Notes: a model not told the origin generated them from the sequence alone. DNA of 64,000 bases from Physcia stellaris (GCA_018902385.1 JABSSW010000024.1:248001-312000), one strand, 5' to 3'; positions 11,489 to 27,738 are shown, numbered from the stretch's first letter. A program made the numbers and translations.

Positions 11489-12943
11489 ATCTCTTGTCGT
11501 GGACCACCCCTATCTTTTGCTTTTCTTTCGATTCTTTTGACTTCAACACAAGCGAGGCGTTTGGGCGGGGTTGTGCTTTCAGCGCATGATGTGCGTGTTG
11601 CGGGCCAATACATTTATTTGGCTGGATGGAGATTTGCAGGAAAACGCTGTTTGTTAGCGGCGTAGCAGTAGCTTTGCGAGGATGGGTGATGGGGGAAAGG
11701 AAGAGGGAGAGTTGTATGATTAGTGGGAAGAATTAAGAGATAGAGAAAAGAAGCAGCCAGCAACAGCTTTAGCACACTTAGCAGAGCAGTTTAAGCTGAG
11801 CCTTTTACTCCAATCTGTGTCAACCCGAGCCAGGGGGAATTACGTTCTTTTCGTCTTGCTGTCGATGTTACGTAGGTTGGATGGTAAAAGCCATTTGAGA
11901 AAACGAATCGAGGTGCAAGAGTTTGAAATCGGCTTTGGCTACCCAATCCCTCGTGGCAAGCAGCACCTCCAACCCTACGTTTTCCTCACACGGCTACGAA
12001 AGGCCGTGAGCACAAAAGAGTTGACCGACAGAATTCCCGAATACTTCACAATCATCACGTTGTGTATCGTTGTTCCATAAGTGGACCAATATGCCTGGGG
12101 TTGGTTGGAGGTGTCCCGAATGATTTTTGCTTGTCGGGTCCGTCTTTCACGTTACTCCCCCCCCTCCCCTTCGCCCTCTCCATTACATGCCCTCCGTAAT
12201 GCCCTCAGTATTCAAACCGTATCTCCCCTTCATCCCCCCGTTCCTCTCCCCCACCCCCCACCCGTTCCACCGTATCCAGTCCAGTCCAAAACAAAAACAA
12301 CCAAAGTCCCAGGAAGTATGTATGGTACAGAGAGAGGAGGGAGGAGTGATCCGACGGTAAAACCAACAGTCAGAGTAGAGTAGGATTAGGAAAAAGGCCC
12401 ACAGCGCAGAAACAACGACGAGCGGGTGTAGAACAATGGCAAAAGGGACAAACCAGTGGGGTATACTAGCTGGTAACGATTACATATTACAAGAGTAGGA
12501 AATAGCAAAATCCTCTGTATTTCTTTTTCAGATGAGAAATAACAACGGTACTATCAATCTCCTCCAAAAAAAAAAGAAAAAGAAAAAAACGGGGGGCGAT
12601 TGGGGATGGAGAGGGCTGTTTTTGCTGGGGCTTGCCTGAGAAGGACTTGGTGGTAAGAGTAAAGATCTCATTCCCCGCCCTCACTGCAAACCTCTGTTAC
12701 TATTTGCCTCCCTACGTCCATACTGCCATATCCCCCATTCGCCGAACAGTCTGTCCGGCTGTACAGAAAAAACCCATATACTTATGCAGCGCACTACACT
12801 ACGTAACAAAAAAGAAAAAGAAGGAAGGTCCTGAACGCACGCCGCAAAGGGGGAAGAAAGAATGCTCGATTCCTCCCAAATTTGTGATAAGTGTACGCGC
12901 CTCTGCTATTTGCCGATATCCCATGTGCCCCCTACAATCCTTC
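11489..12943. other. Intergenic, low-complexity stretches
   Basis: 1,455 bp between convergent genes. It contains a C-rich tract (about 12155–12290) and an A-then-G homopolymer stretch (about 12567–12597). Frames of up to about 147 codons at its right end are antisense or overlap the RSP5 3' end and have no family motif. Confidence 0.5.
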
Positions 12944-15916
<2,973 letters not shown>

Positions 15917-16718
15917 TTTGGCTGAAGAGCCTCACCCAGCCTTCACAGACTGCGCTCTATGCTTCTTGGAGTTCGCTCTTTGCACACACCAATGGTCTGA
16001 TAATGGGCCTCGACAAATCGAGTACTCTCGCGGTTTCGTTGACTAGGCCAGTTTTAGGTCTGTTCAGGCGATTGTGGCAGTGCAAAGGCGAGTCTTCAGT
16101 GTGTCTAGCCCGCTTGCAGGCCAGTCATGATGTGTCGTTCTCCGATAGAAACCAATACAATTCAGTCAATTTCGATAGCAAGTAGTCGAATGATCAGACT
16201 ATTGGCGAGGAAAAGGCGGTGCGCAGCAACACTCAGACCGTCTGGTGTCAAACAGGATGCGGGGGTGCTTCAGTTTCGGAGAGCCGCCGCTTCCAAAGAT
16301 AGTCTCAACCAACCGCGTCCGAGAAGAACGTGGTGATTCTGGAGAATATTCGAGAGCTTGTCGAGGAGATGGGCCGATACTCTGGGAGACTTTGTTCGAG
16401 GTGGTACGATGCACCCTGGACTTGGTCCGCCGCTTGGAACACTCTATGAGGTAATCGTCAATTCGGTAAACACCGTTGATATTGGGAAAATGGATACTTG
16501 GGTGCAGGGATTCACTGATGATTTGATGAACGTGTTATCAAGATTTTATGTCAATCGATCAGTGTTCTTTATTATCAACAGAATTGGAGCCATCTCCCAA
16601 ATGCCTGTCGAGCCCGTCAAGACACTCCGCGCCTTCCGTTTCAGAGACGAACCTCTTTTGAGACATCCTGGAACTTCCTCAATAGCAGTACAGTGATAGC
16701 AGGTCGATTTTGGAGTAG
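15917..16718. promoter_or_regulatory. Region upstream of RSP5, downstream of PAB2
   Basis: 802 bp on the shared minus strand: 3' end of PAB2, then the RSP5 promoter. Short plus-strand frames here have no motifs. I see no repeat or RNA gene. Confidence 0.5.
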
Positions 16719-17587
16719 CTAATATGGAGCGTAGCCTCTCGGTCTGCCTCTGTAGCCTCCACGGTAACCTCCGCCTCGAGGAGCGTATCCACCCCTATCG
16801 TATCCTCGATCATACCCTCCACGACCATAGCCACCTCTCCCACGAGGTGGTCCGCCCCGTCCACCGCGACCTCCACGAGTCATTCCTGGAAGATTGGTGC
16901 GCTTTGGTACGACCTGAAAGGAACATTAGAACATATGCCAGATGAGATATTGTAAAATAAAAAACACACCTTGAGATTTCTACCTCTGAACATACTCTCA
17001 TTAAGCACAAGAGCCTGGTTCACAAGATTTGGCTCGGTGAACTCCACATACGCATACCTGCATCATTCCATTAGCCGTCCATCTCTTGCCAGGCAGCGAG
17101 AAGGTAGAAAGATGGTTGATATGTGACATAATGGTATGGATGCCATTCATGTTTTCCCAGGAAAGACCAACCCTTTTGGATGCCCAGTGAACTTGTCTAA
17201 AAGTATAGTGACTCGGTTGATGGAACCGCAGCTTTGGAAATGCGACTGGATCTCTTCCGGCGAAGCGCCATAGTCGACATTACCCACGAAGATGCTTCGT
17301 GCGTCGATATCCTCCTTGTCTTCTCGCAAATCATTGTCGGTCTGGTCCAGCGAGGCTTGCATCTCGCGCAGCTTGGCTGCCTCGGCCTCCATCTCCGCGA
17401 CCCGTCTCTTCATTGCCGATATTTCTTCCTGTACCACGAGGCATCAGTCCTTGCTCTTGAATCTCTCGTTGAAGCTCCTGAATTGAAACGGAAGATATGA
17501 AAGAAATCCATCTCTTACTTCGTCATCGCCACCTTCATCACGGTCTCGGAGGTGTTCATCTTCATGCTTTATGCCATTGTCCGACAT
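16719..17587 (-). CDS. PAB2: Nuclear poly(A)-binding protein Pab2 (PABPN1 type)
   Basis: 202 residues in four exons: 17587..17519, 17428..17172, 17057..16970, 16913..16719. An acidic N-terminus leads to a coiled coil ([20 protein letters not shown], about 24–50), then one RRM. RNP2 is [10 protein letters not shown] (about 66–75) and RNP1 KGYAYVEF spans the exon 2/3 junction. A Gly/Arg/Tyr-rich RGG tail (about 150–202) follows, typical of arginine-methylated PABPN1 proteins. It binds nascent poly(A) tails and links them to 3' processing and exosome turnover, so it is functionally close to MTR4 elsewhere in the window. The donor of intron 2 is GTTGGT; the others are canonical. It diverges from CCZ1 over about 400 bp. 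Confidence 0.93.
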
Positions 17588-17990
17588 GATGCTTGCAGCA
17601 GAATGGGTCTTGCGCGCAGTCTCAACGAACGTTTGTAGACGAAGACTTTAAGAGTTCGACTCAAATGTGAGAATATAAAGAGAGTAAATGCGGGAAGCTA
17701 ATGTTGAACCGAGGAAGCTGAGCGATGCGGTGTGATATGGTGGTATAGTCAATGATTGATGAAGGTCCGTTCATCAAGTCAACAGTACACTGCATCCGGA
17801 TCGAAGCTCTCGAATTATTTGGACACGGCTGCGCTAGTTTAGCGCCAACTCTCTGACACGCTAGTGCAACGTGCAGGACTGTCAGTCTGTCCGGCGTCCG
17901 CTTTCGCCCTCTCGCCGCTTCCGTCACTCTATCGTCAGATCTCGGTTCTCCTGACTGAGGACTCATCGCAGATTGCGTGGTCATCATGCA
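17588..17990. promoter_or_regulatory. Divergent upstream region PAB2/CCZ1
   Basis: 403 bp between opposite start codons. No distinct TATA box or repeat is visible. Confidence 0.5.
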
Positions 17991-20609
17991 ATGTCCAATT
18001 CTGGTAACCGACTAGGCGTCACTCCCGCTTGCCTCTCTTCCTTGGCAATCTACAACCCTTCTTTAGGCACATCTGAAGAAAGTCTTGATGAGCAAATTGT
18101 CTACTATTACTCCAAAGGGGATGGGGAGAGGATTGGAAGAAGGTCAGCTAGCAATGATGATCCCGAACAAGAAAACAAGGAAAGAAATGAGCGGCTGCGC
18201 CAGATTGGGTTGGCCCAAGGCATGGTTGAATTCGCAAAGTAGGTCACTAGACTACCCCCTTTCGATCGCGATTTTGGCTGAATACACTTATCCAGGGGGT
18301 TTTCTGGAGGCAAGGCGGTAGACTCAATTGAGACTGAAAAATGCCGAATCATTCTTCACGAGTTGGAGTTGGGATGGTGGATTCTCGCGGTATGGCTGAT
18401 TCATACTCTCGGTTCTTGCCTCTGATGTCCTTTCTAGTCTATTGATCTGACTTGCATTACAAGCGTTTCCGAAAAGTCTACCAATGAACAGCCGCGTTCG
18501 ACGAAAGAGTACTCCAGCAGGGAGGTTGCTTCGCCCGCTCTTCTACTTCAACAGCTTCTCAGAGCTCACCGTACTTTCCTCCTCCATCATGGCGCCAGTC
18601 TTGGCGAGCTATACATTCGAATGGAAAGGTCGAAATTCTGCAAGTTTCTAAAGCGATACTGGAATCATTTCATTTGCCGGTGGGATGTATTGCTAAATGG
18701 CAATCCTGCCCTTGGCCTATTCAACGGTTTGAAGCTTGCTGCAGGTGGAGAGCTGGGTGTGGGAGTTGGAGAAGAAGAATGGGGAAGTGGCGAACGTGAA
18801 GTTCTGGAAGCATTCATTGGCAGGACTGAGGGATTGGTCGATATGGTTGTATCACGGTTTGGGGATGCGCCCGCGCCAATTACATCCCATTCCAATCCCA
18901 CTACAGTGACGGCCCAAACCCAGTCAGCCTTTTCATCCAGTTGGCAAGCAAACGGTGCACATCCTAGGCCATCGGATGGAGTGATATTCTCGGGCATTGG
19001 CACCATCACGCGTACTTCAGTTAGAGACGTATCGTGTTGGGCAGAGGATCTCTTCAGGTATGGTCAAGATACTTATGGAGTCAGAGACAATCCATCTTCG
19101 GCGCGTTGGCGAAGACGTCGCAAGCCCAGTATTGAAAGAGACCTCTCACAACCACATGAAAGCCCTACTCATGAATCACCGGGGACCTCGGACCCACGGG
19201 ATACACGAAAGCGTACAAGCTCGAGTGTCAGACAGCAGTCGCTAAAAGGGTATAGTATTCCCCGTTCGCTGATCATTACGGATACAGGCGTGTCGCAGGC
19301 TGCATCTTCGAAGCCATCAGAGAACCCTCCAGTGCCAAAAGAACGAAATCCGGAAAACGAGGAGAGTTCGAGTAATGTAACCGAGACTGGTACCGAGACT
19401 ATGATGAAATACTTAACTCTGGGCGTCTACGGATCTAAGTGGGGAATACCGTTCAAAAGACCGCCCGAAAATCCTAAGATTTCAAAGCTCCGTGAAGATG
19501 AGAGAGCAAAATCAGATTCATCAGGTCGGGGATCAAGTAGCTCACGCTCAGTAAAAGTATTAGACGACATGCCTGGTCACTATCTAATCGGGTTTCAAGG
19601 TGACCTCGAAGGCACTGTCGAAGAAGATGAGCGGGATGAAGAGACCTGGGAAGAACGGGCGCTTCGACTATCTGACGAGAGTCAGAGTAGCCGTACAATG
19701 ATACGTACTTTGCACGTGCGGAGAAAAAAATCAATGGAGGTAACAGGGAGTAGTAGCTCGATCATAACCAGTACGCCTTATGACAATCGATAAATCAGCT
19801 ATAACGATGACGATACTAACAATTATAATCAGTAAAGGAGAATTCTTCACCCGTCAAAACCTATTCTGATAGACTTAGAGTTGTTGTATATGTCGTAAGA
19901 TCATTCATACAATCCTGGACCAAGGCTCGCCGCTGACACTCTTTAGCAAGAACCTTTCATGTTTATATGTCTTTTCGAGCTTCAAACCGACGCATTAGCC
20001 ATACCTACCTTCTATCGCTCAATCCATCATCAATTAGGGCCACTGCAACCGCCTCTATTGATATCAACTACACCGGATAAAGCCTCTGCGCGGCTCTGGG
20101 AAGCCTCACTTCCGAAAAGCACCGCTTCGACGCAAAGCTCGCAACCTATCGGTGATATGGTGTTCGATCCTACAAAGCTTACCATACACACCACCATCCC
20201 AAACATCCCCGAACCAGAAACTTTAAAGATGGAAAACAACACATCCGAGACGGCACCCTGGTCTAGGATAGAGGCACTAAACGTGTATTCGCAAATACTG
20301 AGTACGTACGAGTCCACTCGCCGACGAAATTTTGAGTTGGAAAGAACTTGCAAAACGAGTCGCGGCTGGTGGGTGGTGTGGATGCGTCTTCCCGAACCTA
20401 CTGAGCCCTCAAATTCAAGCTTATACCGTGAAGCATTCCTCATTAGGAAGGCAAGCGATTACACAGCCCCTAAAGCGAGGAATGTCAGTGCTAGATTTGG
20501 CCGAGATGTGACTCCTACTAATACCGGCTGGGGTCCGGGCAAACTCGCTGAAGGCATTGGCATTGATACAAGACAGTACATTGAAGGTCTTCTCACTTTG
20601 AACAGATAA
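17991..20609 (+). CDS. CCZ1: Ccz1, subunit of the Mon1–Ccz1 Rab7 exchange factor
   Basis: 799 residues in five exons: 17991..18238, 18296..18389, 18438..19770, 19833..19894, 19947..20609. Mon1–Ccz1 activates Ypt7/Rab7 on late endosomes, autophagosomes and vacuoles. The N-terminal longin domain begins LSSLAIYNPSLGTSEE, continues RQIGLAQGMVEFAKGFSGGK and GWWILA, and ends around REVLEAFIGRTEGLVD. A long disordered Ser-rich middle follows. The C-terminal module includes FLFELQTDALAIPTFYRSIH, ELERTCKTSRGWWVVWMRLP and GWGPGKLAEGIGIDTRQYIE, all typical of fungal Ccz1. The intron at 19771–19832 has a perfect fungal branch site, TACTAAC. The start at 17991 is preferred to the out-of-frame ATG at 17986. 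The gene is intact. Confidence 0.93.
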
Positions 20610-21490
20610 CAGCTAATCAACTATATCGACAACGTTGATCTTTGACACGCCTATCATTGGTCTTCTGCCCATATCTGGTGAAGGTCAGGCCTTGTGGGAT
20701 GAGTAGGTATGCACTTGAAGGCTTTTAACGCAGCCACGGGCCACGGCCAAACGGTAATTATTGACCCCCAAAACAGAAACTTAGGCTCTAATCAAAGAGG
20801 CTGCCTGCTAAAGTTGGTGATTGGTGCGCTTTTTAGTTTTTCTGCAGAAGCGGCCGAGTCTACTACTCTTAACGAAGATCTTTCCTTGCGTGCCGTAAAT
20901 CCTACAGAGATCCCGCTCTTCGGTGCGGACGTTTGCAGTCGCCAAGCGATGGTCACATGGCACATTGTTTCAGAATACCTGCAGGAACGTCACATCTTCA
21001 CGGAGATTTTTTGCTATTCCAGTATTGGGACCTATGAGTGGTGAGGTCTGCTTTTGAATGCACCGAGCACTAAGCATCAAACCAAGGCAATCGGAACTTA
21101 AAGTAGCTCACCCATCATGCATTTAAGACGATAATGTAATAAATGTCATGAAGCTAGCGATCGCTTCTGCCTCTTAGACTTCCTGCAATCGGTTTAGTAA
21201 AGAGTTAGGAAGGTGTATGGCAACGACGTCAAATACCCTTGAACACCGCCGTTCTCCTACTACATTTCGACTTCTCCTTCCGATCAAAAACTAACTCTAC
21301 AGCAGTGAGATCTATTCAGTATTGATCAACTCACTTCAAAGCTACTCCTTTACCTAATCTGGACGGAGGAAAAAAATAGAATCTTATGACCAGCCTCCAT
21401 GCTATAGATGCTGAGGCTTTGGTCACAGGATAATTCGGACTTTACAACCCAAATTCCCTTTCCTTGAGCTGAGTCCGCATCAGAGCTTCA
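20610..21490. other. Intergenic, no gene supported
   Basis: 881 bp. A 111-codon frame (20709–21044) has no motif, signal or splice-linked extension, so I do not call it. The right part is the promoter region of the membrane-protein gene at 21491. Confidence 0.5.
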
Positions 21491-23048
21491 ATGGCTCAAG
21501 TATACACACTTACGGCACCGAGTCCCCCAGGCTTGACGCCTCCACCTGATGTGATCCCAAGCTTTTCCAATCCATTCTCAATGCAGCCTTACCAAGTTCT
21601 TACAATAGCTTTAAGCATAATCGCTACTACCGTACTGGTGTTTGCGCGCATGTACACAAAGATCTTCATCATGAAATCTACGGTATGGGAAGACTGTAAG
21701 TGATCATTTCGATCTCACCGCCTGACATTCCTGCGAAGATTGTATTGATGTTGAACAGACACTTGCTGCATCGGTTGGGTACGATCATTGTTCCTGCTTG
21801 AGCTACCACAAAAAACACGGATGCAATCTCGTGTTGCCGAGCTGATATGTTTAGGCTTTTTTCATAGCCTTCATGGGTGTCCAATATCCTCTGGGTCAGC
21901 ATGGAGGGGGCGTTCATCAATGGAACATCGCATATTGGGATGTGCAATTCAATTGGCAGGTGAGCGGATACAATTGCCAGACATCAATTTTCGTCATATT
22001 CTAACGTCGGAGTATCAGTGGTCGAACTATGGCGATATGGTTTACAGCATCTCCCTCGCCTTCACCAAAATCTCCATACTACTTCTCGTCCTACGGATCT
22101 TCCTATCCGTTCAACGCGATAAATTCTGGTGGCTCACGCAATTTCTCATCGTCGTGAATTCAATATTCTATACGATCTTCTTCTTCGTACCTGTGTTCCT
22201 CTGCTTTCCACGGGCTAAGATATGGACCCCTGATATGCCGGGACACTGCCTCAAGATTGAGATCTTATACCTGGCCAGCGCCGGTTTCAACATGGTCTCT
22301 GATATTGCGATGCTGAGCGTGCCAATCTACTTGATCTGGAACCTACAAATGTCCACTCAGCGCAAGATTGGAGTCTCGCTTATCTTTGGCACTGGAGCCC
22401 TGTCCGTGAAGCCTTTCTCGTCCTCCAGCGCATTCGGGTCTCACTAATCGATTCGTAAGGGCTTGTATCTCCAGCATGCTTCGTTTAGCATACACCGTAA
22501 ACCTCACCAAGACCGCAGACTTCACCTACGTCAAAATGCAAGGTAAATCTCTACCGCATATCTTAGTCCATCTCTAGAGCTAGTCCAATGCTTTAAAATA
22601 TATTGTCCGCGCCAAAGTCATGTTTTGCGACTCCCCACCTTACCGAGAATTGCAAAAAAAGTTGACACTGAAATCACGTTTAGGTGTGATGTGGGCATTC
22701 GCCGAAATCGCGTTCGGCCTTGCCTGCAGCTGTTTCCCAATCCTCCCCCGCCTGTATCAGCACGTTTCCGCTGTCGCACCCTACAGTACGTCTGCGCAGG
22801 GATTGCGGAATGAGACCACCAAAGCTTCGGTGTCGGCCGCTGCGAAGCAAGGCACACAATGGGGCAATAATGCAAGGGACAAGGGCGGGCAGTGGATACA
22901 TTTGGACGACCGAAATGTTCCCGGTCTGCCGTCGAGAACGACGATTGACGTGCAGCAGAGAAGTGGGGATGACGATGCGCTCGAGGACGCAGTGGAGGGG
23001 AAGGAGGTTGACTCGGTTAATGGGGACTTGGAGAGGGGGAGGAACTAG
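21491..23048 (+). CDS. Pth11/rhodopsin-domain seven-helix membrane protein
   Basis: 386 residues in six exons: 21491..21695, 21759..21778, 21855..21959, 22019..22401, 22460..22542, 22684..23048. Phases all join, including a 20-bp micro-exon. It matches the fungal rhodopsin-domain family (PF20684-like; often called Pth11-like or integral membrane protein). The first helix is YQVLTIALSIIATTVLVFAR, followed by MYTKIFIMKSTVWEDY, the Gly/His loop PLGQHGGGVHQWN, the conserved block VYSISLAFTKISILLLVLRI, and a charged cytoplasmic tail from about residue 290. Such proteins act as possible surface sensors in filamentous ascomycetes; the ligand is unknown. The last intron (141 bp) is longer than its neighbours. 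No CFEM domain precedes it. Confidence 0.85.
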
Positions 23049-23406
23049 GCTTGGAGATGGTGGTGGATATTTCCATCTCGTTGATCACCTTTGAGCACGG
23101 CAGCAAATACAAATGGCTTTTGATATGTGGTTTCATCTTCGTTCCACACGTCTCACCGTGAGTCACCCAATGGGAGACTCCTAGCTCTTGGCACCTTGGC
23201 GGACTGATTTCTTCTCGATTGGGCCGCCTGGGGAAATTGCAAGAGACTCCAAATATTAATAGACAAGAAAAGGGTGTCACAAACAATCCCGAACACAGCC
23301 TTCCAATCGTTCTGCTAAGTCTCACTCACGAGCTTCATAATGGAATCTTCATGCTCAGAGCTGTTCCTCAAATACTTGTCCTCACAACTCTTACCTCCCA
23401 ACCAAC
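23049..23406. promoter_or_regulatory. Upstream region of the GH76 gene
   Basis: 358 bp between two plus-strand genes. Nothing more specific is visible. Confidence 0.4.
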
Positions 23407-24902
23407 ATGTTTCCCCAGCTGTACCGCCGCACTCTGCCACTCCTTCTGGCCAATCCATTGCTCATAGCGGCTATCTCTCTAGATGTGTATGATCAGTGTG
23501 AGTAGGATCTCCGCTTGCGTGTGCTGAATTACCAAACTGACCTCTGCAAGCATCAATCAAGAGCGCTGCGCAAATAATAGCAAAAGACTTGATTGCCTAT
23601 TACAAAGGAGATGGCGCCGGTGTGGGACTATTCGCGGACGAATACAACTGGTATGAAGTTGGCGGAGTATGGTCTGGTATGATTGATTATTGGGCATACA
23701 CTGGAGACGACCAATACAATGACCTTGTTCAACAAGCGCTGGCTGGTCAGAGAGGGCCGAACAACGATTACATGGTTCCCAACCAGACAAAATCAGAAGG
23801 CAATGACGATCAAGGTTTCTGGGCCCTGGCTGCGATGAACGCGGCTGAGAAAGGGCTGCCGACTGCCTCTGGCTCCCCAACCTGGCTCGACCTCGCAAAG
23901 AATGTCTTTGACTTGCAAGTCGCCCGGTGGGATACCAAAACGTGCAACGGAGGCCTCAGATGGCAGATTTTCAAGTTCGAGTCTGGTTATGACTACAAGA
24001 ACAGCATATCGAATGGAGCCTTTTTCCAATTGGCCGCACGTTTGGCAAGTTTCACGGGCAATCAGACTTACAGCGACTGGGCGAAAAAGAGCTACGACTG
24101 GACCAAGTCAATCGGCTTGATCACTAATGACTTTGATGTTTACGATGGAGTAATGACAGCGAACGGTTGTAAATCGCCAACCCGACTACAGTGGAGCTAT
24201 GTTTCTGCTTGCTTTACTTATGGCAGCGCAGTGATGTATAATCACGTATGTGCAATCCTTACTCCAACCCAAAACGGAGGGCGGAGGACTTCTCAACCTG
24301 AATGCTGATTGGTTTAGACATCCGACTCGAGCTGGCGAGACCGGACGAACAGCTTCTTAAACGCGACACAGCTGTTTTTCAAAAACAAAAACAGCCAGGG
24401 AGTAATGACGGAAGTAGCTTGCGAGTCTCACGACACCTGTACGACCGACATGTACGCCTTCAAAGGGTATGCAGCTCAATGGCTTGGAGCCATACCCCCG
24501 GTCGCGCCCTACGCTTCTGACTTTCTCTCACCTTTACTGCGATCGTCGGCTCAGGCCGCTGCGAAGCAGTGTTCCGGAGGCAAAAATAAGACCGCGTGCG
24601 GATTCCAGTGGACAGCTTCCAAATATGATGGCAAGACGGGTTTAGGCCAAGAGCTGAGTGCTTTGAACGTGGTGCTGGCAAACCTGGCCGTGAAGAGCAC
24701 TGGGCCGGCGAATGCCACCTCGAGTAGCACGCGGACGACATCGGCAGGAAGCCGTGGGCAAGGTGGCAGCAGTGCAAACACGACTGGCTCGGCGTCAGCA
24801 GCTCCGCAGCCGTCAGGATCTGGATCGACGGGTTTGGGCAACTTGATGGCGGGCAATGCTGTCTTATGGGGTGTGCTAGCAGCAGCTTGGTATCTTTTAT
24901 AG
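23407..24902 (+). CDS. GH76 endo-1,6-alpha-mannosidase, GPI-type (Dfg5/Dcw1 family)
   Basis: 456 residues in three exons: 23407..23497, 23551..24245, 24318..24902. The family (Dfg5/Dcw1) transfers GPI-linked mannoproteins to cell-wall glucan. A signal peptide covers roughly residues 1–24 (LPLLLANPLLIAAISLD). The GH76 core starts SSIKSAAQIIAKDLIAYYKG and contains NDDQGFWALAAM, which carries the catalytic Asp pair. It continues CNGGLRWQIF, NSISNGAFFQLAARLA and the C-terminal ELSALNVVLANL. A Ser/Thr/Gly-rich spacer and a hydrophobic tail (AVLWGVLAAAWYLL) form a GPI-anchor signal. Both introns are canonical. The gene is intact and of normal family length. Confidence 0.93.
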
Positions 24903-25936
24903 AATAATGTAGATACTCAATTGAACAATATCAGATAGCATCATCTTTCACTCTACCAGCTGAAATATAGTTTTGGATCTAGAAGCTATCCATCCATCTT
25001 AGGTATGTACTGAGCGTTGGCGGCGCTGTCGGGCCAAGTGTACCAACGCAATTAGTGACAAGGCAAACGTGAAACACAATCTAAGGGAGCTTGGTGACTG
25101 AAAGGCCGCTGCTCTGAGGTGATACGAGCTCGAGGAAGCCCACAGACCAAGTCTCGCCAGGAGTAAGGATTTAGATTATAGTTGGGACAAGATACAGTCA
25201 TCCAACCTCGAAGCCAAAGCCTGACAGTCTGCATACTTCAAGATGGACTGTGCGTGATCAACTACCCTAGTGCCAAGGTATGTCGAGGCTATGCTTGCTG
25301 TTTCGAAGAGAAACAAAGGAAGGGAAGGTTGGTGGTGCAGCTTTTGTGCTACTGCTGGGCCTTGTTGGCTCCAATCGGCCTTACCAAGCATGGGATGTCC
25401 TGCATTATTGTTTGGGCCTTTGCACACAGTTACACGAATGAGATGGCGGAGTGAAAGGATTGATGGAGTGAGGCTCGAATCATCCGGTCCTGATCTGAAT
25501 GCTGATTCGCTCGTAGCTGCATCCATGCGGCTAACGCTAGCCGGGCCGAGACAACTTCTTTCTTACCCCTGAGCAAGTTCAGGGCAGGCAGTGGGGGATT
25601 GTGCATAAAGCGCATTGCCCCAGCTTTTGCCTGCTTCCCTCCCTCACCAACATCTTTATTTCGCTCTCTTTCCTCTGCAGCAAGCTGTCCTTCTGACAAG
25701 ACACTCTCTTGTCTATCACCTTCTTTTTTTCGCTGCTCTGTGAGATCAGCTTCCATTCTTTTACAGCCAGTCCTGCATTCTTTGTTCACATTCCTTTGCC
25801 CAAGCACCGCCCGAACCTGACAAGCAGACTGTGAATACATTGTCCAGACAGATCGCTAGACGATTGAAACGCCCATCACAACTTCAAGAACCCTGACCTC
25901 GCATATTCTCGAAACAATATTTTCCGTCCAGTCAAA
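24903..25936. other. Intergenic and 5' leader
   Basis: 1,034 bp. A 136-codon minus-strand frame (25430–25840) lies across what looks like a C/T-rich fungal leader and has no motif. The last 300 bp upstream of 25937 are pyrimidine-rich. Confidence 0.45.
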
Positions 25937-26902
25937 ATGAAATCAATCAACATCGTCGCTGTCGCCTCCCTCCTCGCCTTGGCCTATGCGACTCCGGTGG
26001 AGAAGCGTGATTTGGTGATACACACTGTCATTGAAGAAGTCACCGAAACCGTAGACACAACCACGACCATCTGGGTAAAGCCGACTGCTGCTGCCCACGC
26101 AAACTACCAATTGCCAAAGCACCAACACCATCATCACTCCCACCAGTCAAAGCCTGCGACTACATCAACTTCGACATCTGCTCCGTACGTCGCTCCAGTC
26201 CCGACGACCCCCAGCTCTACTTCGACCAGCTCTTCCACCAGCGTCTATGTTCCACCATACACCCCACCGGTCGTGCCAACAACCTCTGTTTCCATACCTC
26301 CTGTGGTTCCGGAAACAACCCCAGTGCCAGTCGTTCCAGTTCCTGTAGTTCCGGAAACGACCCCAGCGCCAGTTGTTCCAGCCCCTGAGCCTACAACTCA
26401 AGCTCCAGTCCCGGTGCCAAGCACTCCCTCCACGTCGCCAACTGAGTCGGGTGGTGCATGCGGACAAATCGGTGGTACATGCTCCGGAGACATCACTTAC
26501 TATCAAGCTGGTCTTGGCGCGTGTGGATGGACCAATGATGGCAGTTCCGAAGACGTCTTTGCTCTCGCTCACGGTATGTCTCACTATTCCAAGGAACTCA
26601 TTGTTCGAATAGAAAATGTTCTAACATGGCTTAGGCATGATGGGCGAACAATCCAACGGCAACCCCTTCTGTGGCCGTATGGCGACTATCAAGGTGCCTG
26701 GCAAGCCAGCCGTCACTGCCAAACTAGTCGACAAGTGCATGGGCTGCGTAAGTCGCCTCGGGTCTATCGTACACTTCAGTTGATCGCTAATACGTGTCAT
26801 TAGGAGGGCCAATCCATTGATTTGTCCAATCATCTCTTCGACCAGCTCTGCGACGAAGCCACTGGACGTTTACACAATGTGGAATGGTCCTTCACCACCT
26901 AG
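25937..26902 (+). CDS. Secreted RlpA-like/expansin-fold protein (Asp f 7 type)
   Basis: 282 residues in three exons: 25937..26573, 26635..26747, 26804..26902. A signal peptide (residues 1–18, [12 protein letters not shown]) is followed by a KR dibasic site and a Thr/Pro/Val-rich low-complexity linker. The C-terminal domain of about 110 residues has a double-psi beta-barrel pattern: [20 protein letters not shown], then [41 protein letters not shown] and [12 protein letters not shown]. This is the fold of RlpA, expansins and the Aspergillus allergen Asp f 7. It is probably an extracellular, wall-associated protein; catalytic activity is unproven for such fungal members. Repeats of VPETTP in the linker are visible in the DNA around 26310–26370. 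The gene is intact. Confidence 0.88.
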
Positions 26903-27738
26903 ATACTACCAGCTTCGACGGGATATGCTAGGTACACTAGCTCAACCGGACTGCAGCAAAAGCTGGTCCTGACAGATATGTTGGATATGACGACGGATGG
27001 TGCTGTGCATCTAACGACTCTCTTAGTGAACAAACTACTTTGTAGATAGGTCAAGTTCTCTGCGTAAAAATTCAAGTTGCAAAGTCAAAATACGATCAGT
27101 GTTGCTTCATGACTGTGTCTGTCACGTTGGTCCATCTCGATACAGTTTTTGTGGGCGCTGTTGTTCAACTGGTCTGTCTGAGGTAAGACTTTTCTCCAGC
27201 CTAGTAAAGGTCTTACGCACTCCACCCACGTCGTCGCCAGTCACAGAACAACATCATTCGTAGCTTCGGTCTTTTCCAGACGGCCTTCTGGAATTCGGAC
27301 TTGTGGCTTCGGCTCGGCTTTAACTCGAAAAGGCCGTTTCTGCGAATTGGAAACCCCGCTTGGCACTACCCAGTACTACAACAAATGGTGGTGTGAAAGG
27401 CCGCGTACTGCTTCATGGGTAGCTGACTGAATCACACGGGCCATTGGACGATTGTAACGAGTAGTCAATTCTGTTTGGTTTAGTTGCAGGTAGCTTCGTT
27501 AATCAGTGAAGCCCTGGCTGACGACGACAGTTGATCTCGTACCACTTAGGCTTTTGTTGATGCCTAGAGAATGTGAAGTATAAAATCTCCCTTCTGGCTT
27601 TTCTCGTTGAGTTTAAACTTCACTCCATTACTTAAATATCTTAATCATAGTTGCTACAGGCCTGTTCAGATTAATAAAGTTAGAGTGTTCGTCAACGCTC
27701 AAGATTACGTTTGCACGCTTCCAATTTCTACGCTCACT
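26903..27738. other. Intergenic, no gene seen
   Basis: 836 bp with no motif-bearing frame. The right end includes an upstream in-frame leader to the next gene; the first plausible ATG for that gene is 27739. Confidence 0.45.

Noticed and set aside
20709-21044. 111-codon plus-strand frame
   Set aside because: No motif, no splice extension, and an ordinary length for chance in this window.
25430-25840. 136-codon minus-strand frame
   Set aside because: Lies antisense across a C/T-rich leader; charged low-complexity translation is expected there.
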